NCBI GenBank assembly: GCA_938038785.1
Contig: CALHTB010000064.1
Location: 1-44,025 of the forward strand
Reading direction: 5' to 3'
DNA: 44,025 nucleotides
Source of the DNA: an uncultured Acidimicrobiales bacterium
GTDB lineage: Bacteria > Actinomycetota > Acidimicrobiia > Acidimicrobiales > SHLQ01
In this document: positions 18,653 to 26,758 of the stretch, piece after piece
Numbering within the stretch: position 1 is the first letter of the stretch
How the letters are laid out: each line of letters begins with the position of its first letter
Notes under the pieces: model-generated
Databases searched by the model: none
Seen by the model: the letters and a program-made list of their open reading frames with translations, nothing else
What the model was told of the DNA's origin: nothing
Program-made: the position numbers and the translations under genes

Positions 18653-19447
18653 CTAGTCGGCGAGTCTCAGGTTGAGATTGCCCGAACGTAGGCCTTCAAG
18701 ATCAAGAGTGACGTACCGATACCCCGCTTGCTGCACCGCAGAAATGACAGCTTCGCGTTGCTCGATTACTCGAGACAACGACGCTACGGGAACCTCGATC
18801 CGGGCAATCTCCTCGTAGTGACGAACTCGAATTTCTGGGAAGCCCATGTGCTTGAGGGCTAGCTCAGCACCTTCGATACTGGTGAGCCGTTGGATCGTGA
18901 CCGGCGTTCCGTAGGGAATTCGTGAGGACAGGCATGCCGCAGCAGGCTTGTCGGCGGTGGCCAGGCCGAGTGATCGGCTGGCCTCACGGACGGCGCTCTT
19001 GTCCAGACCCGCGTCGACCATCGGGAACTTTGCACCCCGTTGGGCGGCGGCATGCTGGCCGGGCCGGTGGTCGCCCAAGTCGTCGAGGTTGACCCCCAAC
19101 ACGACCGTCGCGTTCAGCTCATCGGCGATCGGCTGGACGGCGTCCATGAGGGCGTCCTTGCAGTAGAAGCAGCGATCGCCATCGTTGATTCGGTACGCGG
19201 CATTTTCCATTTCGGAGGTGTGCACTTCGCGCCAGTCAAGACCCCAGGTTCCGGCCAGGCTTTCGCAGTCGTTTCGTTCGGCACCAGCCAGCGATGGAGA
19301 CACTGCTGTCACGGCGATTGCGTTTTCTGCGCCGAGGGTGTCGGCGGCGACATAGGCAAGCAGCGCTGAATCGACGCCTCCGCTAAAGGCGACGACCACT
19401 CGCTCGAGTTTGGCCAGTTCATCGCGCAGCGATGTGAGAGCTTGCAT
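18653..19447 (-). CDS. larE: ATP-dependent sulfur transferase LarE
   Basis: PP-loop ATPase of the LarE family. LarE adenylates the P2CMN precursor and inserts sulfur during synthesis of the nickel-pincer cofactor of lactate racemase and related enzymes. With the start used here (ATG 19447, 264 residues) the PP-loop motif VVVAFSGGVDSALL lies near the N-terminus. RCFYCK holds Cys93 and Cys96, and KPAAACLSSRIPYG holds Cys172. The last aligns with the sacrificial cysteine of the Lactobacillus enzyme, while a CxxC plus third Cys is the pattern reported for [4Fe-4S]-carrying LarE. A longer GTG start at 19513 is possible, but it adds 22 residues unlike the family and leaves almost no room for divergent promoters. 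No larA, larB or larC is present in the window. Confidence 0.9.
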   Translation of the reverse strand: MQALTSLRDELAKLERVVVAFSGGVDSALLAYVAADTLGAENAIAVTAVSPSLAGAERNDCESLAGTWGLDWREVHTSEMENAAYRINDGDRCFYCKDALMDAVQPIADELNATVVLGVNLDDLGDHRPGQHAAAQRGAKFPMVDAGLDKSAVREASRSLGLATADKPAAACLSSRIPYGTPVTIQRLTSIEGAELALKHMGFPEIRVRHYEEIARIEVPVASLSRVIEQREAVISAVQQAGYRYVTLDLEGLRSGNLNLRLAD

Positions 19448-19496
19448 TCGTACAGTCTGGGGTGTGTACGCCAAGTCATCCACCTGGCCGCCGAAG

Positions 19497-19528
19497 TTGA
19501 CCAGCTCGTTCACTCCGAGACCTAGAGT
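19497..19528 (+). promoter_or_regulatory. Putative leaderless promoter of the NnrE-like gene
   Basis: TAGAGT (19523-19528) fits the actinobacterial -10 consensus TANNNT and ends six bases before the ATG at 19535. This is the spacing expected if transcription starts at the A of the start codon. TTGACC (19497-19502) may be the -35, although the 20-base spacer is long. No Shine-Dalgarno precedes the ATG, which agrees with a leaderless message. Support is moderate and by eye only. Confidence 0.4.
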
Positions 19529-19534
19529 TTGTCG

Positions 19535-20245
19535 ATGGACGAGACCAGCTTTCCCACGATTCCCAAATCATCGGTCGGCTGGCTAAGCACCGAGCAAATG
19601 ATCGAAGTCGACCGGATCATGATCGAAGATCTGCACATCGAACTGATCCAAATGATGGAGAACGCAGGACGAAACTTGGCTCGCCTCGCACTCACCCGCT
19701 TCTCCCCCGCCCACGTGACCGTGTGTGCAGGTTCGGGCGGAAATGGCGGCGGCGGCTTGGTGGCTGCTCGTCATCTCCATGTTTCCGGTGTCGATGTTGA
19801 GGTCGTGTTGTCGAGCCCCGCCGATCGTTTCGATGGTGTACCCAGCCACCAGCTCGACATCATCGAACGGCTCGGAATTTCCCCTGTCATGGGCATCTCT
19901 CCTCAGTCCGATCTCATTCTCGACGCCATGATTGGGTACTCGCTCAAGGGTGCTCCCACAGGACGGGCCGCCGAACTGATCGTTGCGGCCAATGACCACC
20001 CGGCGCCGATCCTTTCGCTCGACGCACCCTCGGGGATCGACACCGCAACCGGTACCGCCTACGACCCACATATTGCTGCGGCTGCGACCCTCACGTTGGC
20101 ACTGCCCAAACACGGCTTGAGCGACCAACCTTCGGTCGGCGATCTCTACCTCGCCGACATCTCGGTGCCGCCATCGGTCTACACAAACATGGGTGCGGGT
20201 CCGGCCCCTGACTTCTCTGCCGGGCCAATCCTCAAGATCACCTAG
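19535..20245 (+). CDS. nnrE: YjeF N-terminal domain protein, NAD(P)H-hydrate epimerase-like
   Basis: A 236-residue single-domain YjeF_N protein. The family interconverts R and S forms of hydrated NAD(P)H for repair. Visible motifs are the N-terminal STEQMIEVDRIMIEDLHI and MENAGRNLA helices, the Gly-rich cofactor loop AGSGGNGGGGLVAARHL (about 66-82), LDAMIGYSLKGAPTGRAAELI, and LDAPSGIDTATG, which corresponds to the DxPSGxD block. The loop reads NGGGG where most family members have NGGDG, so the exact activity is less certain. There is no fused ADP/ATP-dependent dehydratase domain. The gene is divergent from larE, and its stop overlaps the convergent sulfotransferase stop through a shared CTAG. 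The ATG at 19535 is preferred to TTG at 19529. Confidence 0.82.
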   Translation: MDETSFPTIPKSSVGWLSTEQMIEVDRIMIEDLHIELIQMMENAGRNLARLALTRFSPAHVTVCAGSGGNGGGGLVAARHLHVSGVDVEVVLSSPADRFDGVPSHQLDIIERLGISPVMGISPQSDLILDAMIGYSLKGAPTGRAAELIVAANDHPAPILSLDAPSGIDTATGTAYDPHIAAAATLTLALPKHGLSDQPSVGDLYLADISVPPSVYTNMGAGPAPDFSAGPILKIT

Positions 20246-20955
20246 AGACGGTACGGCAACAGTCGCTCGTAGGCAGCCTCTGATTCGGCCAAGGCGTCGG
20301 CTATAGAGGGTAGGAGCTCAGCGTTCTTGGGCTGATGTGGCTTCCACCCGGTCGACGCCCATACTCCGTCGTACCAGTACTTCGCCCACACCCCATCTTC
20401 GGGTTTAGGGCCAGCCGGCCACGACAGAACCGCAGGGTCGAAGTCGATCCCGATCCGGGCGCACACTTCGGTGAGTATCTGCGTCGGGTTCTCGAGCAGT
20501 CGGGTCGTCTCGATGACGATAGGTTCCTGGCCCGCTTCGATGAGCAGGTCGACGATTTGCAGCAGTTCTAGATAGCCGGTGTCGGCGATCGTGGAGTCGG
20601 GCATTTGGATCTGCCACGACGTGAGCAAATCATGAGGGTTTCGGGTGAGGATGACGTTCGTACACGAGGTCAGAAACGACATGTCGAGACCACCGATATG
20701 TTTGGCGATCTGCTTGAAATAGACGACCGGCGTGTCGTAGTCGCCGAAGATCACCTCGTCGATCACCGCTTGGCCGTCTGTGCGTTGTGAGGCCAGCGTT
20801 TCGACCCTGTCGGGATGCTCCCGGCCTGACCGTTCGAGGTAGTAGGCGTACAGCGGCTCGTCGACAACGGTGGTATCAGCCCGTTGCCGCCAGGAGTACA
20901 TCATGGCCGTCGAAAGGCTGCGTGGCCCCGACCACATGTTGATCCGCAAGGTCAT
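20242..20955 (-). CDS. Sulfotransferase family protein (P-loop)
   Basis: A 237-residue protein. The N-terminal MWSGPRSLSTAMMYSW (8-23) is the 5'-phosphosulfate loop of PAPS-dependent sulfotransferases. DTTVVDEPLYAYYL follows, and later TNVILTRNPHDLLTSW forms the 3'-phosphate binding motif. It is the last gene of the long minus-strand run, starting eight bases after the ABM-domain gene. It lies close to the class IV aminotransferase. A related sulfotransferase-like domain is, to my knowledge, fused to branched-chain-aminotransferase-like proteins in plants, so the pairing may be functional. The substrate is unknown. Its stop shares the CTAG at 20242-20245 with the convergent nnrE. Confidence 0.82.
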   Translation of the reverse strand: MTLRINMWSGPRSLSTAMMYSWRQRADTTVVDEPLYAYYLERSGREHPDRVETLASQRTDGQAVIDEVIFGDYDTPVVYFKQIAKHIGGLDMSFLTSCTNVILTRNPHDLLTSWQIQMPDSTIADTGYLELLQIVDLLIEAGQEPIVIETTRLLENPTQILTEVCARIGIDFDPAVLSWPAGPKPEDGVWAKYWYDGVWASTGWKPHQPKNAELLPSIADALAESEAAYERLLPYRL

Positions 20956-20962
20956 CGAATCA

Positions 20963-21268
20963 CTACCCGAGGGCGGCCTTTGTTGGGTCGTCGTAGCGAT
21001 AGATCGAGCGCTCGATCGAACCGCTCAGCTCTCCGAGCTTTTCTCGAAAGACCGGCATATGAGGTGCGACAAAGTGGGCCTGGATGTGTGCATCGGATTC
21101 CCATTCCTCGAATAGGTGAAACAACGTCGGGTCCGCGAGATCCGCCGAGAACGTGTACGAGACACAACCCTCTTCCTTGGCGGTCTCGGCCATCATCCAC
21201 TGCATTGCCTCAATTGCGGCATCACGGTCGGACGGGTCGATTTTGAATGTTCCAGCAACGAGCAACAT
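20963..21268 (-). CDS. Antibiotic biosynthesis monooxygenase (ABM) domain protein, YgiN-like
   Basis: A 101-residue ferredoxin-like-fold protein of the ABM family. The pattern is MLLVAGTFKIDPSDRDAAIE, EEGCVSYTFSADLADPTLFHLFEEWES, AHFVAPHMPVFREKL, and a short basic/acidic tail. Members act as cofactor-independent monooxygenases, quinol monooxygenases or heme-degrading enzymes, or serve as small structural dimers. It sits between the aminotransferase (23 bases upstream) and the sulfotransferase (eight bases downstream), so it belongs to the same transcript. An oxidative step in the operon's pathway is plausible but not proven. Confidence 0.85.
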   Translation of the reverse strand: MLLVAGTFKIDPSDRDAAIEAMQWMMAETAKEEGCVSYTFSADLADPTLFHLFEEWESDAHIQAHFVAPHMPVFREKLGELSGSIERSIYRYDDPTKAALG

Positions 21269-21291
21269 GAGGTGTCTCCTAGTTCTTGATG

Positions 21292-22206
21292 TCAGCGGGC
21301 GACGTCGGCGGCGATTGCCTCGCGGTAGAGCGTGACGAGACGTTCGGTCATCGGTCCACCACCCGTGCCATCACCGATGGTGCGGCCGTCGACCTCTCGG
21401 ACGGGCGTTAGTCCGCCGAAGGTGCCGGTCACGAAGACCTCGTCGGCTGCGTACACGTCGGTGAGCGAGAAGTCCTTCTCGAACATTGGGATGCCGGCGT
21501 TTCGCGCCACCTCGATCACCAGTGCTCGGGTGATTCCGGGCAGGTTGTAGAACCCGGTCGACGTCCACACCTCACCCTTCTTGACGATGAAGAAGTTGGT
21601 GGCGTTGCAGGTAGCCACTGCCCCGTTCACGTCGAGCATGAGCGCTTCATCAGCTCCGGCGCCCACGGCCTGTATCAGCGCTATCACCTCGTGAAGCTTC
21701 GAGTGGCAGTTCAAGTTCTGGTCGAGCACGTCGGGGCCGGGACGGCGCACCGTGGCAGTAAACAGCGAGATGCCTTCGTTGGTGACAGTGGGGTCGGCTT
21801 TCTTGTGCTCGGCGATGATGACGATGTTCGGCCCACCGATCGTGTTGGACGGATGCTGTGATGGGGTCTTCTTCGTACCGCGGGTGATCATGAGACGGAC
21901 ATGCACGTTGTCGTCCATGTTGTTTTGGTCGATCGTGGCCCTCAGCGCTGCGGTGATCTCTTCGCGTGTGCCGATGTCGAGGTGAATTGCCTTGGCTCCG
22001 GCAAATAGGCGGTCGAGGTGACGGTCAAGAAACGCAAAGACGCCGTGGTGCAGGCGGATGCCCTCCCAGATGCCATCGCCAACCAGAAACCCGCTGTCGA
22101 AGACGGAGATCTTGGCCTCATCGCGAGGGAAGAACTCGCCGTTGATATAAATCTGCACGTCCGCATTGCGATCGTCGGCCACGGCAGCATGGGTGCTCTT
22201 GGTCAT
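21292..22206 (-). CDS. Class IV PLP aminotransferase (branched-chain / D-amino-acid type)
   Basis: A 304-residue fold-type IV aminotransferase. It contains YINGEFFPRDEAKISVFDSGFLVGDGIWEGIRL near the N-terminus, RLMITRG, the lysine region NCHSKLHEVIALIQA, ADEALMLDVNGAVATCNATNFFIV, and the phosphate-binding NLPGITR. The usual Glu of the VxExxxxN block is replaced by Thr (VATCNATN), hinting at altered substrate use. The start at 22206 has AGGGAT eight bases upstream and lies two bases from the preceding stop. The 40 extra residues of a longer frame would run inside the upstream gene. In context it likely transaminates the amino-acid-like substrate of the operon. The L or D preference cannot be told. 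Confidence 0.88.
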   Translation of the reverse strand: MTKSTHAAVADDRNADVQIYINGEFFPRDEAKISVFDSGFLVGDGIWEGIRLHHGVFAFLDRHLDRLFAGAKAIHLDIGTREEITAALRATIDQNNMDDNVHVRLMITRGTKKTPSQHPSNTIGGPNIVIIAEHKKADPTVTNEGISLFTATVRRPGPDVLDQNLNCHSKLHEVIALIQAVGAGADEALMLDVNGAVATCNATNFFIVKKGEVWTSTGFYNLPGITRALVIEVARNAGIPMFEKDFSLTDVYAADEVFVTGTFGGLTPVREVDGRTIGDGTGGGPMTERLVTLYREAIAADVAR

Positions 22207-22208
22207 TG

Positions 22209-23876
22209 TTATCCCTGTGGTATTCGAGCTCGAACGTATTCGCGGAGTAGATCGAGACCGACCGACCCGACGCCGAGCACTGTCGAGTGAAACAGCTTGG
22301 GATCGAAATCGCCAGCCGTACGCCACTCTTCGCGGAGATCGAGGATCGCCTGCTCACCGACTTTGTAGCTAATCGCCTGCCCCGGCCATCCCATGTAGCG
22401 GAGGATTTCGGAGGTGGCTTCATCTTGGCTGAGCGAGCCTCGGGTGCACATGAGTTCGTGTGCGAGCTCGAACGTCCACGACTCGCCGGGGTGAAAAGTG
22501 ACGTCGTCGGGGATCGGCAGGTCGAGGTGAATACCGATGTCGATGGCAACACGCGCTGAGCGCATCAACTGGCTTCCCAGCAGGCCCACTCGATATTCGG
22601 GCCGTTCGAGATACCCGAGCTCTCCCATCAATTGCTCGGCGTAGAGCGCCCACCCTTCGCCCGAACCCGGGTACCACACCAACGAGCGGTGATAGCGAGA
22701 CAGTTCGTCGTGAAGCGTGTTCTGCACACCCACCTGGAGATGATGGCCAGGGAACCCCTCGTGATACGCCGTGGTGATCTCGCCATAGAGCGGGATGTGA
22801 TCTCTGCCCTCCACGGGGTACCAAACCGAGCCTGGCCGGCTGAAGTCTTCCGACGGCCCGACGTAGTGCGCAGCAAGTGCGCCACCGGCTGGTTCGACCT
22901 GCACGTCGATCGTACGAATCTCCTCGGGTACGTCGAAGTGCACGCCCTCAAGGTTCGCGAGGGCCTGTTCCTGGCGGTCCTTCATGACCGCAATGAAGTC
23001 GTCAACATTCTTCGCTGCGTACTCATCGCTGGTGCTCAGCCGATTGAGAACGTCTGCTGTCGTCGCGTCTGGGTCGATCTCTGCGCAGGCGCTTTCCATC
23101 GTCTGCCAGAGACGCTCAACTTCGTCCCATCCCCACCGGTAAGTGGCATGAAGATCGAGTTGAGTTCCGAGAAACATCTCTGCGGCCGACTGGTAGCGGG
23201 CCTCGCCGACGCCGTCATTCTCGGCGGCGTCGGGTAGGTATGACTCAAGGAAGTCGTTGAAGTCAGAGAACGTTTGCTTGGCAGATTCGATTGCGGCTCG
23301 CAGGCGCTCGTCGTACTTGGCGGTGTCAACAGGTGACTCGGCCAACCGATCAAGAAGCGCGTGAAAGGACGAATCGTCGCCAGCAGCCGAAACCCCTTGT
23401 TCCATGACCGCCTCGACCTGGCGGCGGCTGACAACGTTGCCGGCCACGCGTCCCTCTTCGAGCGTTGCTCGATATCCCGCCATCATCGACCCAACTCCCT
23501 CCAAGCGCTGAAGCAGAGTTTCCCAGTCGTCGTTGGTCTGGGCGGGCATGGATCCGAAGATGAACCTGGCCCATTGATGCGGGGACTCGATGTTGTTCAG
23601 TTCATAGTGGTGGCCGTTTGCGTCGAAGTGGCGAATGTGTGAATCGCAATCCTCGATCAGCACCCTTTGGGCGAGAACATGACGGTCGTCGGGCGTATCG
23701 CATGCCAGCGCGTCAGCCTTGAGCTGGGCGTAGAACTCTCGTGCTGCTAGGTGTCCATCGGGTGAAAGGTCAGGCCAGGCATGGTCGTGACCGGGTATGC
23801 CCGAATAGGTGGCCGATACCGGGTTCACCGCGGCGGCCCTATCAACCGCTACCTCGCTCAATGCGAAAATGTCCAT
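22209..23876 (-). CDS. DUF885 family protein, putative zinc metallohydrolase
   Basis: A 555-residue DUF885 protein, a family distantly related to gluzincin/M32-like peptidases. The hallmark HEGFPGHHLQ at about residue 370 is a HExxxHH-like metal site. The downstream FELAHELMCTRGSLSQDEA and LRYMGWPGQAISYKVGEQAI blocks are the conserved DUF885 C-terminal motifs. There is no signal peptide, so it acts in the cytoplasm. The function of the family is poorly known; an amidase or peptidase-type hydrolysis is a reasonable guess. It starts about 43 bases after the cyclodeaminase gene and is followed by the aminotransferase with a two-base gap. Confidence 0.88.
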   Translation of the reverse strand: MDIFALSEVAVDRAAAVNPVSATYSGIPGHDHAWPDLSPDGHLAAREFYAQLKADALACDTPDDRHVLAQRVLIEDCDSHIRHFDANGHHYELNNIESPHQWARFIFGSMPAQTNDDWETLLQRLEGVGSMMAGYRATLEEGRVAGNVVSRRQVEAVMEQGVSAAGDDSSFHALLDRLAESPVDTAKYDERLRAAIESAKQTFSDFNDFLESYLPDAAENDGVGEARYQSAAEMFLGTQLDLHATYRWGWDEVERLWQTMESACAEIDPDATTADVLNRLSTSDEYAAKNVDDFIAVMKDRQEQALANLEGVHFDVPEEIRTIDVQVEPAGGALAAHYVGPSEDFSRPGSVWYPVEGRDHIPLYGEITTAYHEGFPGHHLQVGVQNTLHDELSRYHRSLVWYPGSGEGWALYAEQLMGELGYLERPEYRVGLLGSQLMRSARVAIDIGIHLDLPIPDDVTFHPGESWTFELAHELMCTRGSLSQDEATSEILRYMGWPGQAISYKVGEQAILDLREEWRTAGDFDPKLFHSTVLGVGSVGLDLLREYVRARIPQG

Positions 23877-23919
23877 GGCCGAAACCTACTCCGCCCAGAT
23901 CAACTCAGCCCTTACCGGC

Positions 23920-24870
23920 TCAGGTCGAGAAGACGAGCCTTGCGGCCGCAACGTCTTCTAGGGCGAAACCGGCGGATTTGAACATGGTGATCTCGTCGTC
24001 GCTCGTGCGTCCCGGGTGCACTCCTGCCACCAACTCGGCGAGGTCACCGGCTATGTCTTCGAGCGAGATGATGCCAGCGGCGAGCGGTTGGGCCAGGTCG
24101 CCAGCCAAGGTGCCATCGGCACGGGTGTCGGCGAAGACCGTGGAGCGACGCACGACGTCATCATCGGATTCGCGCATCTCGGGGGTGAAGGCGCCAATCA
24201 GGTCGACGTGTGCACCAGGCTTCAGCAGCTCCCCCTTGATTAGCGGACTCTTTGCTCCGGTGCTGCAGGTGATCACGTCGGCCTCGGCAACCGCAACGTC
24301 GAGGTCATCGGCCACCCGTGCCGAGATGTTCTCGGTGATCAAGCTGTTCGCTACTCGGCGAGCCTTGTCCGAATCTCGGCCCCACACATCAACGACGTCA
24401 TAGTTGCGCACCGCGCAATGGGCGCGAGCGGTCATCGGCGCGAGCGCGCCGGTGCCGACGACGAGAAGTTGTTTCGCGTCGTCTCGGGCCAGGCGTTTCG
24501 CCGCAACCGCTGAAGCGGCTGCGGTTCGGCGGGTGGTTAGAACATTGCCGTCGCACGCTCCAAGGAAGGTGCCGTCCGCTCCCGAAAACAACAGCACTCC
24601 GGCGTTGATCGTCGGCAGGTCGAGCAGACCGTTGTTCGGGAAGAAGGTCACGGCCTTCACCGCAATGACGTCGCCGGCCACCCACCCGGGCTTCATAAGA
24701 AACGCCGCGTCGTTGCCATCGCCGTCGGGCACGGTGTGGACTGTGCGTTCCGGTGCGAACGCTCCCTCTTCGAGCACAACCTGTTCGATCGAGGCAATCA
24801 GCGCATCCCACGGCAGCAATCGACCAACATCGTCGGGACCAAAGAATCGTGGATCTGGGTTATCGGCCAT
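23920..24870 (-). CDS. Ornithine cyclodeaminase / mu-crystallin family protein
   Basis: A 316-residue NAD(P)-binding protein of the OCD/mu-crystallin family, which includes ornithine cyclodeaminase, alanine dehydrogenase, ketimine reductases and EutC. Lys72 in IAVKAVTFFPNN, the LTTRRTAAASAVAAK block (111-125) and the Rossmann loop LLVVGTGALAPMTARAH (135-151) are all intact. The start at 24870 has CAGG seven to ten bases upstream and overlaps the DUF1989 stop by eleven bases, implying translational coupling. In this operon it probably handles an amino or imino acid intermediate. The precise reaction is open. Confidence 0.88.
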   Translation of the reverse strand: MADNPDPRFFGPDDVGRLLPWDALIASIEQVVLEEGAFAPERTVHTVPDGDGNDAAFLMKPGWVAGDVIAVKAVTFFPNNGLLDLPTINAGVLLFSGADGTFLGACDGNVLTTRRTAAASAVAAKRLARDDAKQLLVVGTGALAPMTARAHCAVRNYDVVDVWGRDSDKARRVANSLITENISARVADDLDVAVAEADVITCSTGAKSPLIKGELLKPGAHVDLIGAFTPEMRESDDDVVRRSTVFADTRADGTLAGDLAQPLAAGIISLEDIAGDLAELVAGVHPGRTSDDEITMFKSAGFALEDVAAARLVFST

Positions 24871-25708
24871 GGGACCTGTCGTATTCGTTGGCGGCGCTGG
24901 GTGTCCAGCCGGACATGGAATCATCGGTGCAATCGAAGACTTCGACCAAGAGCGGGTAGCACGCAGCCTCGTCGTCGCTATGGCTCGCTGAACAGTCGCC
25001 TCCAGGGCATGCCGAAAGCGCGCCGAGCAAGTCGATCTCGGCGACGAACTCGATGTAATCGCCAGGGCGAACGGGGCTGGCCTTCATGAAGTACTGCTGG
25101 GTGTCGCGGGTGAAGCCGGTACACATGAAGACGTTCAACACGTCGTGCACGTGGTGTTCGATGTCGGCCATTTCTTGCCCGGTCTCGTCGGCAAGTGCCC
25201 GGGTGAGGTTGCTGTGACAGCAGTGGTGATAGTCGGCGCCGTTAAGGGTTTGTTGGGTGTACGGGTCGCATCGGGTGCCGATGACGTCGTGCACTCCCCC
25301 GCCGTCATCGTCCCAGCCGTACCACTCGAGCGTGTCGTGGGTGATCGTTGCCATTGGGCGAAGGTGCGGCAGGTTGCTCCACATGCGGTCACCTCGGGTC
25401 AGGTGACTGGCATGGAGTTGGCGTGTCTTCCCGCTGAAGAACCGCTCGTTCAGGTCGTGCTCGTTGAAGAGGTTGAGGTCGCCGACTTGGGAACCCTCGA
25501 CGCTGTTGATGCGAAAGAACTGTCCCGCTGCGACGTGGAATGTGCGCGCCTGACGGGGTGGAACAAGCACCTCGTCTACTTTGGCCAAGGACTGTCGTGC
25601 TCGTTCGTATCGGTCGAGTTCGACGGGCGGAAGATTCTCGACGTCGTAGCACACGACTGGCTCCGCAGAGCGACGCTCAGCCGCGTCGGCGGGTTCGGTA
25701 GCGGTCAT
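24860..25708 (-). CDS. DUF1989 / urea carboxylase-associated family protein
   Basis: A 282-residue DUF1989 protein. Characteristic blocks are VPPRQARTFHVAAGQFFRI, VGDLNLFNEHD, GGGVHDVIGTRCDPYT, the Cys/His-rich HHCCHSNL, FMCTGFTRD, and the C-terminal GDYIEFVAEIDLLGALSACPGGDCS. The Cys and His residues suggest metal binding. The family is found with urea carboxylase and amidohydrolase genes, and its biochemical role is unknown. ATG (25708-25706) overlaps the cupin stop TAA by one base, so translation is coupled. Here it appears as part of a nitrogen-compound breakdown operon, without urea carboxylase. Confidence 0.85.
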   Translation of the reverse strand: MTATEPADAAERRSAEPVVCYDVENLPPVELDRYERARQSLAKVDEVLVPPRQARTFHVAAGQFFRINSVEGSQVGDLNLFNEHDLNERFFSGKTRQLHASHLTRGDRMWSNLPHLRPMATITHDTLEWYGWDDDGGGVHDVIGTRCDPYTQQTLNGADYHHCCHSNLTRALADETGQEMADIEHHVHDVLNVFMCTGFTRDTQQYFMKASPVRPGDYIEFVAEIDLLGALSACPGGDCSASHSDDEAACYPLLVEVFDCTDDSMSGWTPSAANEYDRSHGR

Positions 25709-26736
25709 TACGCATCCTCCTGGGCGGCAAGATTAACGGTGAGGAAACTGAAGTCGCTTGACGGGCTGCGCATGGTCCACGGCTGATTGCGCGGGATGGC
25801 GACCGAGTCGTCGACAGAAAGATCGTGAACTGCATCATCGGTGTCGAGTACGGCGACGCCGCTCAGCACGTACAGAAGGTGCAAGTCGCCATCATGAGTT
25901 TCGGTGAGCACGGCGTCGCTGGTTGTGGGGCGTAGCACCTGCACCGCGGCCAACCCGTTGGTGGCCGCCGCAATACCGGTGGTCCGCTGCTCCCAACCTG
26001 GAGCATGCTCGGCCCATGGCGTATCGACCGCTCGGTCGAAGCTGAATCGTTGGCCATCGAAGTCTCGGTGTGGGTCGACCGTCTGGGTGGGCAGCTCGAT
26101 GTCGTGTTCGATAAACGTCGGGTGCTCGGCGGGCGAAGCGATCTCGATTACCTCAAGTCCGTCTGCGCTTGCGAGCACTCGATGTCGAATGTGGGGTGGC
26201 TGCAAAACGCAATCGCCCTCTTCCATCCAGAACGACTCGCCTTGGTCCTCGTAGACGACCTCAACGCGTCCTCGCCGGCAGTAGATCATTTGAAAGCGAA
26301 TGTCGTGATGGTGGACAGAGTCCGGAACGGGGCCCGGCTCGGCTATCCGAATGTGCGACGCGATGACTCGCCCACCGTGACGATTCGGAATGAGGTCGCG
26401 ATAGTGCATCCCGGCACGGCCCTGGCCGAACTGCCCGCCCCGTGTGATCACCAACTCGTCGGCGAACGCGGAATCCTCCGACGGACTTTCGGCAGCCACG
26501 AGCCGGGTGCCCCCCGATGTCACGAACTCGTTCTCGACTGCACGCAGCATGATCGTCGGCGACGACTGGGCCGACGCCGTATCGAGCCGAAGTTTCAGAC
26601 CGTTCCCCGACATTCGGGCAACCCGCGGCTCATCGGCCGGAAAGATCACATCGAGCTGAAATCCATGAGCCTCGAGCAGCGCAATATCAGCAGTCAGATC
26701 CAAACTCGGAACCAAGACTTCAGCCGAAGAAACCAT
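25708..26736 (-). CDS. Bicupin protein with VOC-like N-terminus
   Basis: A 342-residue protein. Residues about 5-55 (LDLTADIALLEAHGFQLDVIFP) look like half of a VOC/glyoxalase domain. The first cupin (about 112-205) holds metal-ligand candidates His142-144 in SVHHHDIRFQM and His182/185 in PPHIRHRV. The second cupin (about 262-340) carries HLLYVLSGVAVLDTDD and SVAIPRNQPWTM but lacks an obvious His triad. Only the first barrel is therefore likely to be catalytic. The start at 26736 is chosen because earlier residues overlap livF in another frame and are low-complexity. It could be a dioxygenase, an isomerase or an aminohydrolase such as ureidoglycine-type bicupins; the sequence does not decide. 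It follows livF by 22 bases. Confidence 0.82.
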   Translation of the reverse strand: MVSSAEVLVPSLDLTADIALLEAHGFQLDVIFPADEPRVARMSGNGLKLRLDTASAQSSPTIMLRAVENEFVTSGGTRLVAAESPSEDSAFADELVITRGGQFGQGRAGMHYRDLIPNRHGGRVIASHIRIAEPGPVPDSVHHHDIRFQMIYCRRGRVEVVYEDQGESFWMEEGDCVLQPPHIRHRVLASADGLEVIEIASPAEHPTFIEHDIELPTQTVDPHRDFDGQRFSFDRAVDTPWAEHAPGWEQRTTGIAAATNGLAAVQVLRPTTSDAVLTETHDGDLHLLYVLSGVAVLDTDDAVHDLSVDDSVAIPRNQPWTMRSPSSDFSFLTVNLAAQEDA

Positions 26737-26758
26737 CGCGCCAACGTAGCTTCTCTCC

